From Allomuricauda sp. (GTDB lineage Bacteria; Bacteroidota; Bacteroidia; Flavobacteriales; Flavobacteriaceae): a stretch of 64,000 nucleotides of DNA. The position numbers and the translations under genes were made by a program. The notes beneath the pieces are model-generated. The model saw only the letters and a list, made by a program, of their open reading frames with translations. It was not told where the DNA came from and searched no databases. Each line of letters starts with the position of its first letter. Within the stretch, counting starts at the first letter, position 1. Below, piece after piece: positions 44,487-52,115 of the stretch. The DNA lies in the NCBI RefSeq assembly GCF_013911645.1, contig NZ_JACESV010000004.1:248001-312000 (forward strand), read 5' to 3'.

Positions 44487-44777
44487 TCAAAAGTTGGCAA
44501 ACAAATTGTTGTTTTTTTTTGATAAAAATGAGGTGTTTGGGGTCTGTAAATTAAACTCTGAGAACCTATGAACCATAAGATTCCTAATCACCATTGTAAT
44601 GGAACACTTTTCTATTAAGCAAAAAATCAGAAAAAAGTTGATTAGTCCGAATCCTATAACGAACATTCCTTCCTGATAAACAGAAGCCCAATCCTTCTTT
44701 CCTTTATATTTTCTGTAGTAATATCGGATTACAAATATTAGGGCTATTTGATACAATATAAATTCAAATATCACCAT
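44487..44777 (-). CDS. Hypothetical small membrane protein, 96 aa
   Basis: The protein starts MVIFEFILYQIALIFVIRYYYRKYKGKK, with a second membrane helix GMFVIGFGLINFFLIFCLIE and a polar C-terminus. It is AT-rich compared with the adhesin gene. No family is recognised. It lies 25 bases after the next hypothetical gene on the same strand, so the two may form a small operon. Confidence 0.5.
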   Translation of the reverse strand: MVIFEFILYQIALIFVIRYYYRKYKGKKDWASVYQEGMFVIGFGLINFFLIFCLIEKCSITMVIRNLMVHRFSEFNLQTPNTSFLSKKNNNLFANF

Positions 44778-44802
44778 TTACTATGTCAAAGTTTATTTGA
44801 AC

Positions 44803-45168
44803 CTAGTCATTTAATCTTCTTGTCATTCTTGATTTAACTGCCTTATGCCTCAATCCTGATTTTATTGTCAATTCCAAAAAGTCATTCATTAAAGTTTCCA
44901 AACGTCTCCGTTTTGTATCATCCTCTAAACAAACATCTACTACTGACCCAGCTCCGCCAAGTAGCTCTGCCGAAATTACTTTATTTATAAAACCTTCCTT
45001 ATCCTCCTTATAAACGGTTGATAGAATCTGTATTTTCCAATTAGCCTGGTAAGAATAAGCTGAATCACGAAGTATTTCATGAATCTCAGTTAACAAAGTT
45101 GTAAATTCATTTTTGTTATCTTCTGAAAAATCTATTTGGTATGTCTTCCTTCTAAATAATCCGAACAT
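44803..45168 (-). CDS. Hypothetical protein, 121 aa
   Basis: The protein starts MFGLFRRKTYQIDFSEDNKNEF and appears soluble and mostly helical, with a basic C-terminus (LRHKAVKSRMTRRLND). A glycine-rich turn (AELLGGAGSVVDV) lies in the middle. I do not recognise it. It lies between the serine recombinase and the small membrane protein gene, all on the minus strand. Confidence 0.55.
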   Translation of the reverse strand: MFGLFRRKTYQIDFSEDNKNEFTTLLTEIHEILRDSAYSYQANWKIQILSTVYKEDKEGFINKVISAELLGGAGSVVDVCLEDDTKRRRLETLMNDFLELTIKSGLRHKAVKSRMTRRLND

Positions 45169-45229
45169 CGTTTAAATGTAGGAAATTTCCAATGATTAAG
45201 AATTTGCTTTCCGGTGAAAAGGAAAGTAG

Positions 45230-45904
45230 TCAAACGGTTTTAGTTTTCCTTTTGTGCTTTTTGCAATTAGCCCTTTCCAAAACTTGTTTCTTGTCCCAGA
45301 AAAGTCTGCCGCACTCAAGGCATTTTCTTCTTCCTTGGTATGCAAGATATTTATAGAGGGTCTTTTTAGATCCAACATCAATGAGCTTCATTATTTCTTC
45401 AATGCTCAGTTTGTTATCCCTGTAATACCGCTCCGCCAACATTGCTTTGTGCAAAGCCTGATCGCTCAAACCAGGTTTTCGACCAATTTTCAAACCACGC
45501 CTTCTAGAGCTTTCCAATCTCGCCCGTGTACGTTCAATGATAATATCTCGTTCCAATTGGGCAACTGAGGCAAAAAGGTTGAAGATAAACCTTCCGTGTG
45601 GTGATGTAGTATCAATGAAGTTCTCCTGAATGCTCTTGAAGTGGATTCCCTTTTGTTCGAAGTTCTCGATAAGTTTGGTCAGGTGTGAAAGGCTTCTGGC
45701 TATTCGGTCAAGTTTCCAAACCACTAGTGTGTCACCTTCCCTTAGTATGGATAAAAGTTCATCAAGTCCCTTCCGTTCTGCTTTTGCCCCCGATGAAATA
45801 TCGGCATAGATGTTCTTGGGTTTGATTCCTTCCTTGAGAAAGGCATCCACCTGCAAATCGTGTTTCTGTGATTTTGTGCTCACTCTTGCATATCTGAACT
45901 TCAT
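45230..45904 (-). CDS. Serine recombinase (resolvase/invertase family)
   Basis: A 224-aa small serine recombinase. MKFRYARVSTKSQ holds the catalytic Ser9 with Arg7; VVWKLDRIARSLSHL holds the two active-site arginines; the long E helix ends QLERDIIIERTRARLESSR, followed by RRRGLKIGRKPG and a helix-turn-helix (LSIEEIMKLIDVGSKKTLYKYL). The tail is unusual, with CLECG and a later cysteine in a basic segment, reminiscent of a small zinc site. It could resolve or invert DNA near the adhesin region or come from an independent element. A palindromic patch lies ~57 bases upstream of its start. Confidence 0.9.
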   Translation of the reverse strand: MKFRYARVSTKSQKHDLQVDAFLKEGIKPKNIYADISSGAKAERKGLDELLSILREGDTLVVWKLDRIARSLSHLTKLIENFEQKGIHFKSIQENFIDTTSPHGRFIFNLFASVAQLERDIIIERTRARLESSRRRGLKIGRKPGLSDQALHKAMLAERYYRDNKLSIEEIMKLIDVGSKKTLYKYLAYQGRRKCLECGRLFWDKKQVLERANCKKHKRKTKTV

Positions 45905-45960
45905 CTTAGGGGTAATAAAGGGTATATAAGGTAAACTATATAAGTGTACGGAAAAAGTAA

Positions 45961-45982
45961 ACTCTTTAGAGTCAGTAGACTC
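45961..45982. repeat. Overlapping short palindromes upstream of the serine recombinase
   Basis: ACTC-TTTA-GAGT and GAGTC-AGTA-GACTC overlap within 22 bases. A position just upstream of the recombinase gene is usual for its own crossover or operator site, but no second copy was found in the window. Confidence 0.3.
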
Positions 45983-46151
45983 GTATTACCATAAAAGTTC
46001 AATAAAACGGTGCCTAAAAAACCTGGTCTTGAATCAGGAAACGAATTAAAGAGCGAACTAAACGCAGTGGAGTGCTGCAAGCCCAAAATCTTGCCAAACT
46101 AACCTTACTGAGCGAGACAATTTTATCCATTAATCCGATATACTCTTCTCA

Positions 46152-46385
46152 TCATTTGAGGTAATCCAATGGTCTGTTGACCTCAATTTTATATCGTTCC
46201 AATCTCCATTCCATTAATTTGAGCTTTAGATTGCTTTTCCATAGGCCCAATTTTGTTTTTTCGTCAAATTGCGTCATTTTTTTCGTCAAAAATTCCCCGT
46301 GTTTATAGGGCTTCCCGAAGGGTTTACTGTAGATTTCGGAAAAGTCTACTGTAGGCCCTGATTTTGCAAAGTATTCCAAAATCAT
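46152..46385 (-). CDS. Hypothetical protein or gene fragment, 77 aa
   Basis: The frame starts MILEYFAKSGPTVDFSEIYSKPFGKPYK and is highly charged, ending NRPLDYLK. The composition looks like real coding sequence, but no family is recognised and the short length may mean it is the remnant of a larger island gene. The 245 bases between it and the recombinase gene hold no other gene that I can support. Confidence 0.35.
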   Translation of the reverse strand: MILEYFAKSGPTVDFSEIYSKPFGKPYKHGEFLTKKMTQFDEKTKLGLWKSNLKLKLMEWRLERYKIEVNRPLDYLK

Positions 46386-46827
46386 TTTAATTAACTGGTT
46401 TTCAACTTATTGAAGACCCTAAAACAACCGTGATGGCGCATTTTGCGCATCACCCTCTTGCTATTCCCTTAGTTTAGCGTCGACCATTTACATAGAGCTT
46501 TTCCTTTAAGATGATCGTTGTTCAAATGACGGTCGTCTTTAACTCGGGAATACCCTCGGTGACCGTAAGTGGCCACCGACCGATAAAGGAGGATTAGGCG
46601 CAAGGAAAGTCCAGGACTTGGGCTTCAACACGGACCAATGACTTATCGGGATTCTTATTATTTCAAAATGGGCTTACTCTTGTTTGAGGTTATTTCAAAC
46701 ATTTAAAATTATTATCTTTATATCGAAAGTTGAATCATCAAGAATTACGACCAAATTAAAAGACAGTAATTCGGTCAACAGTTTTTGTAAGGTCTTAAAA
46801 TCCTTTAAATATAGGGCTTGCGGAATG
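46386..46827. other. Non-coding right end of the island with several hairpins
   Basis: Several inverted repeats stand close together: GTGATGGCGCA with TGCGCATCAC (46430-46453); an 11-bp RNA-type stem including G-U pairs (46508-46538); CGGTGACC with GGCCACCG (46557-46578, one mismatch); and CCGATAA with TTATCGG enclosing AAGTCC-A-GGACTT (about 46580-46650). No reading frame explains them. A transfer origin, an accessory recombination region or a structured RNA are all possible. Confidence 0.4.
46769..46782 (+). repeat. Right-end copy of the 14-bp candidate arm site
   Basis: ATTCGGTCAACAGT is identical to the minus strand of 8845-8858 at the other end of the island and lies 45 bases inside the right att repeat. 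Confidence 0.45.
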
Positions 46828-46851
46828 AGGTTTGAATCCTGCCGCGGTCAC
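46828..46851 (+). repeat. attR: 24-bp direct repeat of the tRNA-Arg 3' end
   Basis: An exact copy of 8682-8705 without the rest of the tRNA. It marks the right boundary of the island. Confidence 0.88.
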
Positions 46852-46869
46852 AAGTTTAAACCCTTTTTT

Positions 46870-46903
46870 AAGCCTAAGCACTTGATGCTTAGGCTTTTAT
46901 TTT
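46870..46903 (+). terminator. Terminator right of attR, probably the original tRNA-Arg terminator
   Basis: AAGCCTAAGCA pairs with TGCTTAGGCTT (11 bp, 5-base loop), followed by TTATTTT. No plus-strand gene precedes it in the island, which fits a terminator separated from its tRNA by the insertion. Confidence 0.75.
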
Positions 46904-47123
46904 GAATATTACTGGGGTCGCACTCAAGTTGAAGTTAATTTTTAAATTATTGATTATCAATGAATTATATTTTAAAAAAACTGGTTTTGTCCCACTAACT
47001 ACCCACTAGCACGAATCGTTTCTTCCTAAGATTAATCTTTTCTGACAGGTTTTTCTATCTTTAAAGCACCCCCTTTGGAATTCATTTTTTCCAACACAAC
47101 TAAATTGTTTAAAGTTTTCATTG

Positions 47124-47243
47124 ATGGAAATAAAGCATACTAATGTTAATATCCCTAAAGAAAAACCTTTTGAGAATTGCAAGCTAAACAGAGCGCCTAT
47201 TGCTGAAATTATACATCAGGTAAACTATACTCATAAATACTAA
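47124..47243 (+). pseudogene. N-terminal remnant of a KAP-family P-loop NTPase
   Basis: The 39-codon frame begins MEIKHTNVNIPKEKPFENC and continues KLNRAPIAEII before diverging to a stop. This is the characteristic start of KAP P-loop proteins in Bacteroidota (memory-based), which continue with a Walker A motif GTGKTT that is absent here. About 30 residues of homology remain from a gene usually over 400 aa. It probably is debris of an older insertion at the same tRNA. The rest of 46904-47292 holds nothing I can support. Confidence 0.5.
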
Positions 47244-47292
47244 AGCTCGAAGCTTATGTCCTTTTGATATCTTAAATAAGGGAATTAAAAAA

Positions 47293-48423
47293 ATGATTGA
47301 ATCCAATCCAATTTTATTTACTATTATTTGTGTTTTAAACCTACAGGCCATATTCTTAAGTGGACTGATTCTAGTAAAAAAACCAAGACGCTTGGCCAAC
47401 ATCTTTTTAGCCTTATTGGTGTTTTTTTATGCGTTGGTTCCTTTGAACATAGTAATGGTAAATGTGTTGAAAGACTACAACCTGCTTTACATCTTCAGGT
47501 ATATTCAGATGGAAATGCTTTATGGAATTGGGCCGTGTTTGTATTTCTACACCAAATGCATTACCCAACCAAAATTCAAATTCCAAACAAAACATTTCAT
47601 CCATTATATTCCATTGGCCTTGGAGTTCATCTTTTACAGGACGGCCATCTACAGGATAGGTTCTAACGGTTTGTATCTAGAGGAAATGCCCACTTATTCT
47701 TATATCTATTTAGCAGAGCAATGGTTAGGCGTAATTTCAATTTTAACGTATAGTGTTGTGTCATTAATGATGCTGATTAAATACAAAGACCGGCTTAAAG
47801 AGTGTTACTCCAAAATTGAACACCTTTCGCATAAATGGTTACAAACGCCAATCATTATTTTTGCCGGGTACTTTATTTTCTGGCAAATTTTAACTGAGAT
47901 AGACCGGTTTATTTTTGACAGAGCATACAGAGGATATTACTTCCTGCCAAATTTTGTACTACTCTCTACCATAACGTGTTGGCTAGGGTTTAGAGGGTAT
48001 ATTCAAAAAGAAAGGGAAGTGGTGCTTTTAAAACCTGATAAAAAGACATCAATTGATACACATCTTAAAAAGGATGACGAGTTTCTTGCCGAGTTGAAAA
48101 TCTTGATGAACACAAAAAAACCTTACCTCAATCCAGAACTGAATCTTTCCATGTTGGCTAAATTGTTAAACATAAAACCAAAAGAACTTTCCACAAAAAT
48201 TAATCAGAACTGCCATCAAAATTTTTATGATTTGATCAATTCATATCGGGTTGAAGCGTTTAAACACCGATTGAAATCTCCTGAACGAGATCAATTGTCG
48301 CTTTTAGGTCACGCCTATGAATGCGGGTTTAATTCCAAGTCCACATTTAACCATGCTTTTAAGAAATTTACACAAATCACACCAAGTCAATACCTTAAAA
48401 CCCTCCAAAAAACGTCCGGATAG
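47293..48423 (+). CDS. Membrane-bound AraC-family transcriptional regulator
   Basis: A 376-aa protein with seven or so N-terminal membrane helices (from ILFTIICVLNLQAIFLSGLIL to NFVLLSTITCWLGF, residues ~8-240), followed by a cytoplasmic linker and an AraC helix-turn-helix (residues ~270-370: PELNLSMLAKLLNIKPKELSTKIN, FYDLINSYRVEAFKHRL, AYECGFNSKSTFNHAFKKFTQITPSQYL). This arrangement is common in Flavobacteriaceae. It lies 51 bases upstream of the S41 peptidase on the same strand and may control it. The stimulus is unknown. Confidence 0.9.
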   Translation: MIESNPILFTIICVLNLQAIFLSGLILVKKPRRLANIFLALLVFFYALVPLNIVMVNVLKDYNLLYIFRYIQMEMLYGIGPCLYFYTKCITQPKFKFQTKHFIHYIPLALEFIFYRTAIYRIGSNGLYLEEMPTYSYIYLAEQWLGVISILTYSVVSLMMLIKYKDRLKECYSKIEHLSHKWLQTPIIIFAGYFIFWQILTEIDRFIFDRAYRGYYFLPNFVLLSTITCWLGFRGYIQKEREVVLLKPDKKTSIDTHLKKDDEFLAELKILMNTKKPYLNPELNLSMLAKLLNIKPKELSTKINQNCHQNFYDLINSYRVEAFKHRLKSPERDQLSLLGHAYECGFNSKSTFNHAFKKFTQITPSQYLKTLQKTSG

Positions 48424-48474
48424 ACGCAGTCGGTCTACAAGACGCTTTTTAATCAATATGTTTGCCGAAAATAA

Positions 48475-49881
48475 ATGAAAATGAATAGATGTTTTTTGAA
48501 ACTGAAATGTTATAGAAAAATCTTGTTTTGGTGTGTTTTGATTATAAGTCAATCTACGATAGCACAGCAATATTCAAAAGCAGATATTTTATCAGATTTA
48601 GCTTATTTAAAAATGTCTTTGGAAGAAACCCATATCAATTTATACGCTTTCACCACAAAAGAGACTTTTGAAAGGAACTATATCGAGGTAAAACAAAGCA
48701 TTCAAAAAGACAGTTTTAGCAGTCTGGAAGCGAAAAAACTATTTCAACGAATCGTTTCTCAGGTAAACAACGGGCATACCCGAATCCCTTTTCCAATCCC
48801 TGAATATATCGCCTATGCCCAAAATGGTGGAACATTGTTTCCGCTAGAAGTGGCCATTGAAAATGGCAAAGCAATGGTAAGAAAAAACTGGTCTGAACAT
48901 ACTGATATTGCAGTTGGAGCTGAATTATTAAATATTAACGGACGGCCAATTAAAAAGGTGTTTGAAGATATTTATCTTCAAATTTCTGCCGAACGTTTGT
49001 ACTTTAAACATGCTCAATTGGAAAACATGACGCTTCCCAGGTTTTACTGGCTGGTTTTCGGAAAGAAGAATAGCTTTGACGTTGAAATTTTAGCAAATGG
49101 CAAACGCCGAAAATATCATCTAAAGTCCGTAAGGGCCATTGAAGATTTTGAAATGAAAAGAGGTGATATTTTAAAACATAACAGAAATTTACAGTTTCTT
49201 GAAAAAGCTTCTGCCTACATAAGGCCAGGTGATTTTGGAGGCGATTTAGAACAATACAAACACTTCATAGACTCCGTTTTTGTTGAAATAAAGCATAACA
49301 ACTTCAAAAACCTGATTATAGATTTAAGAAACCATTCCGGTGGCGATGACGCCTTTGGTGATTATTTAGTGTCTTATATCGCCGATAAACCTTTTAAATG
49401 GGCATCACGGTTTCAATTAAAAACCAGCAAACAACTCAAAGAAAACACAAGAAGGACGAGAGACACCACCCAAGCCTATTGGCAATCGATTTTAGAACAT
49501 AAAGATGGTGAAATATATAATTATGATTTTGGGTATCAAAAACCTCAACCTAAAGAAAAGCGCTTTACGGGTAAGGTATATGTAATGGTGAATCGGCAAT
49601 CCTATTCACAATCTACGGTCACCGCCGCTCAAATACAGGATTACGGCTGGGGAACCATTGTTGGAGAAGAAACAGGAGAATATCCTAATCTTTATGCCTC
49701 CATTTACAATTATCCGCTACCAAAAACAGGAGTCACTGTTGATGTTTCTAAAGGTAAAATTGAACGCATAAATGGGGTGGACAAAGGCACAGGTATTATC
49801 CCCGATATTCTAATCAAAGACCACTTGTTGGATGAGAAAGATGAGATTTTAGAGGGGGTATTGAAAAGTATAGAAGATTAA
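48475..49881 (+). CDS. S41-family (C-terminal processing) peptidase
   Basis: A 468-aa secreted protein with an N-terminal hydrophobic signal (ILFWCVLIISQSTIAQQ). The catalytic region includes NLIIDLRNHSGGDDAFGDYL and the serine site RQSYSQSTVTAAQIQDYG, followed by GTIVGEETGEYPN and GVTVDVSKGKIERINGVDKGTGIIPD. This is the tail-specific protease fold, with a weak PDZ-like part (VGAELLNINGRPI). It probably acts in the periplasm. It is the gene after the membrane AraC regulator. Confidence 0.88.
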   Translation: MKMNRCFLKLKCYRKILFWCVLIISQSTIAQQYSKADILSDLAYLKMSLEETHINLYAFTTKETFERNYIEVKQSIQKDSFSSLEAKKLFQRIVSQVNNGHTRIPFPIPEYIAYAQNGGTLFPLEVAIENGKAMVRKNWSEHTDIAVGAELLNINGRPIKKVFEDIYLQISAERLYFKHAQLENMTLPRFYWLVFGKKNSFDVEILANGKRRKYHLKSVRAIEDFEMKRGDILKHNRNLQFLEKASAYIRPGDFGGDLEQYKHFIDSVFVEIKHNNFKNLIIDLRNHSGGDDAFGDYLVSYIADKPFKWASRFQLKTSKQLKENTRRTRDTTQAYWQSILEHKDGEIYNYDFGYQKPQPKEKRFTGKVYVMVNRQSYSQSTVTAAQIQDYGWGTIVGEETGEYPNLYASIYNYPLPKTGVTVDVSKGKIERINGVDKGTGIIPDILIKDHLLDEKDEILEGVLKSIED

Positions 49882-50314
49882 ATTATAAATTGGCAATTAC
49901 CAATGGATACAATCAATCCAGCCACACCCTAATCTACAAGTTAACATCAAGGAGTGCTACTTGATTGAAAAGAAGTTAGAATAAAAATTCCTATCCTAAA
50001 TGACTGTTGCCATGATATTTTATTTAAAGAGCAAGAAGCTTCACTTAGGCATGCTCCAAATGAATGTAGCCTAACCCATTTTGGGCATTTTGCACTGATG
50101 GAACAATTCACCTTAAAAAGGAGCAAACCATACAGGTAAATTCACTTCATATTGGATATAGACCCACTGAAACAGTCTTCAAATTCAAATAAATGTTTAG
50201 TCTTTTTTACAATCAATAAAGCTGGTTTAAAAAAAGCTCTTAGGCTTTTGTATATCCTGATCACCATATATTATTTTTTTGTATAATTCAATTTCAGACT
50301 ATTTTAGGAATCCA
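49882..50314. other. Intergenic stretch of about 430 bases without a recognisable gene
   Basis: Frames in both directions are short and broken. There is no strong hairpin and no clear promoter match. It may hold eroded gene fragments, but none could be identified. Confidence 0.4.
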
Positions 50315-51436
50315 ATGAAACATCAACTAAACAAAATGACACCTCAGCATACCTTTTCTTTTTACTTTATATTATTTGCCCTGCTTACAAGCTGTAAATC
50401 CAAAACGGACCAATCAAAAGAAAGTGTTGCCACTTCCAAAACAACAGAGTATGTAAAGCCGAGCAAAGCTCCCGGTGAAGCTCCCGAAGGCATGGTATGG
50501 ATACCTGGAGGGACATTTTACCAAGGTGCTGTAGAATCGGATAAGATGGCCATGGCACACGAGAAGCCCAGACACCCAGTTGCGATAGATGGTTTTTTTA
50601 TGGACATTCATGAGGTAACCAATGCCCAGTTTGCCAAATTTGTTGAGGAAACTGGCTATGTTACCATGGCCGAACGTGAGATAGATTGGGAAGAAATGAA
50701 AAAGCAGTTGCCCGAAGGCACCCAAAAACCCCACGATTCCATTCTACAGCCGGGTTCTTTGGTTTTTAAAAAAACAAAATCCAGTGTCCCCAACCTGTAT
50801 GATTACTCCCAATGGTGGGAATGGAAGATCGGTGCCAGTTGGAAGCATCCCAATGGTCCCGACAGCAATATCAATGGCAAAGAAGACCATCCTGTGGTCC
50901 ACATAGCCTACGAGGATGCACAGGCCTATTGTAAATGGGCAGGGCGTAGATTGCCCACGGAAGCTGAATGGGAGTTTGCGGCCCGTGCCGGAAAAACGGA
51001 CAGCAAGTTTTTTTGGGGCAACGACATCGATCAACTCAGTTCTCATGCCAATTCTTGGGAAGGCGAATTTCCTGTGGAAAATACGATGGAAGACGGTTTT
51101 GAACGCAGAGCGCCGATCATGAGCTACCCCAAAAACGATTTTGGCCTTTACGATATGGCCGGCAACGTTTGGGAATGGACCAGTGATTGGTACAACACCA
51201 ACTACTATCAAAAGCTGGCTTCGAGCGGGGAGGTCGCACAGAACCCAACAGGGGCAGCAAGTGCGTTCAATTCAAGTAACCCTTATGCCAAGGAACGCGT
51301 GATCAAAGGAGGATCGTTCCTCTGTAGTGCTTCTTATTGTGCAAGCTATAGAATTTCCGCACGCATGGCCACCAGTCCGGATTCGGGTATGGAACATTTG
51401 GGATTTAGAACCGTTCGCTCAGCGAATATGCCATAA
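50315..51436 (+). CDS. Formylglycine-generating enzyme-like lipoprotein (SUMF1 family)
   Basis: A 373-aa protein with a lipoprotein signal (FYFILFALLTSCKS). The SUMF1 domain spans nearly the whole protein: GMVWIPGGTFYQGA, GFFMDIHEVTNAQFAKFVEETGY, HPVVHIAYEDAQAYCKWAGRRLPTEAEWEFAARAG, GNVWEWTSDWY, and VIKGGSFLCSASYCASYR. Cys337 and Cys342 match the two catalytic cysteines of formylglycine-generating enzymes, which oxidise a sulfatase cysteine. ATG at 50315 gives the signal peptide; ATG at 50336 would also do. No sulfatase is nearby. Exported lipoproteins of this fold also serve in gliding (GldJ/GldK), but those I recall lack the Cys pair. Confidence 0.85.
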   Translation: MKHQLNKMTPQHTFSFYFILFALLTSCKSKTDQSKESVATSKTTEYVKPSKAPGEAPEGMVWIPGGTFYQGAVESDKMAMAHEKPRHPVAIDGFFMDIHEVTNAQFAKFVEETGYVTMAEREIDWEEMKKQLPEGTQKPHDSILQPGSLVFKKTKSSVPNLYDYSQWWEWKIGASWKHPNGPDSNINGKEDHPVVHIAYEDAQAYCKWAGRRLPTEAEWEFAARAGKTDSKFFWGNDIDQLSSHANSWEGEFPVENTMEDGFERRAPIMSYPKNDFGLYDMAGNVWEWTSDWYNTNYYQKLASSGEVAQNPTGAASAFNSSNPYAKERVIKGGSFLCSASYCASYRISARMATSPDSGMEHLGFRTVRSANMP

Positions 51437-51448
51437 TTTTAGTGACCT

Positions 51449-51769
51449 ATGGGTACAGCAATTAAAGTGAACAACAAGATTTCACATGCACTGGATATAA
51501 AAATCGAGCCCTTTGATGTGAACAAACGCTATACCAGACCACACCGGCACAATAAGTATCTGGAACTGGTTTATTTTAGCAAGGGATCAGGTTTTCATCA
51601 TATGGATCAAAATTCGTATGAAATCAAACCTCCCATTGCCTTTATCATCAAAAAAGGTGAAGTGCACCATTGGCAGATAAATACCGTACCCGAAGGGTAT
51701 GTTGTTATAATTAAAGATGGTTTTTTGGACAAAACATTGGACAAACAAATCAAGGTTCATCGACAGTGA
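51449..51769 (+). pseudogene. Truncated AraC-family regulator, cupin sensor domain only
   Basis: The 106-aa frame covers the N-terminal cupin: YTRPHRHNKYLELVYFSKGSGFHHMDQ, IKKGEVHHWQ, GYVVIIKDGFLDKTLDKQIKV. Full-length relatives continue with a helical linker and a two-HTH AraC domain of ~100 residues, which is missing; after the stop the DNA shows only broken frames. It lies 12 bases after the FGE gene. It may be a gene decayed at its 3' end, or a free-standing cupin. Confidence 0.6.
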
Positions 51770-52115
51770 ATTTGGAAAAAAAGAATTTTAATCGATTATT
51801 GAAACCATAAATTATTTAAAAAAGCACCAAATTCAGAGGGACAATTCCCAGTTTTTGAGTATCCTACACCTCTCCCCCTTTAACAATGCCCACCAAAATC
51901 AGGTAGCACCCAAAAGCATTTTTTTATAATGTTCTTTTTGATGGACAGCAAGCACACCTGTATTCCATTTCGAAGGATTCACTATTAGGGAATGATGGCT
52001 CTCTCGCAATCATTTGAATCAGTATCGAGTTGGATTATGATATGTTTACTGATCTTGCTCATATTTCAAATCGGTATTTTATTGGTAATTTGAACAATAT
52101 CCCATGCCTATTGCA
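51770..52115. other. Intergenic stretch upstream of the efflux operon
   Basis: No gene is recognisable. It probably carries the promoter of the three-gene efflux operon and possibly the eroded end of the AraC gene. Confidence 0.4.

Larger units (their letters stand above)
8706..46851. mobile_element. 38.1-kb genomic island integrated at tRNA-Arg(ACG)
   Basis: It is bounded by 24-bp direct repeats (8682-8705 and 46828-46851) with the intact tRNA on the left. A tyrosine recombinase pseudogene lies 214 bases inside the left repeat, a serine recombinase lies near the right end, and a matching 14-base sequence is found in inverted orientation near both ends. The cargo is a PUL-like uptake system, a T9SS adhesin with regulators, parDE, and sugar kinase/transport genes. 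The sequence just right of the right repeat contains a hairpin terminator that probably belonged to the tRNA before insertion. No relaxase or conjugation genes are seen, so it would depend on helpers even if the integrase worked. Confidence 0.82.

Noticed and set aside
46600..46625. GGAAAGTCC segment resembling the conserved part of RNase P RNA
   Set aside because: The other conserved P RNA segments (for example the ACAGAA region and the matching 3' part) were not found, and rnpB would not be expected in an island end.
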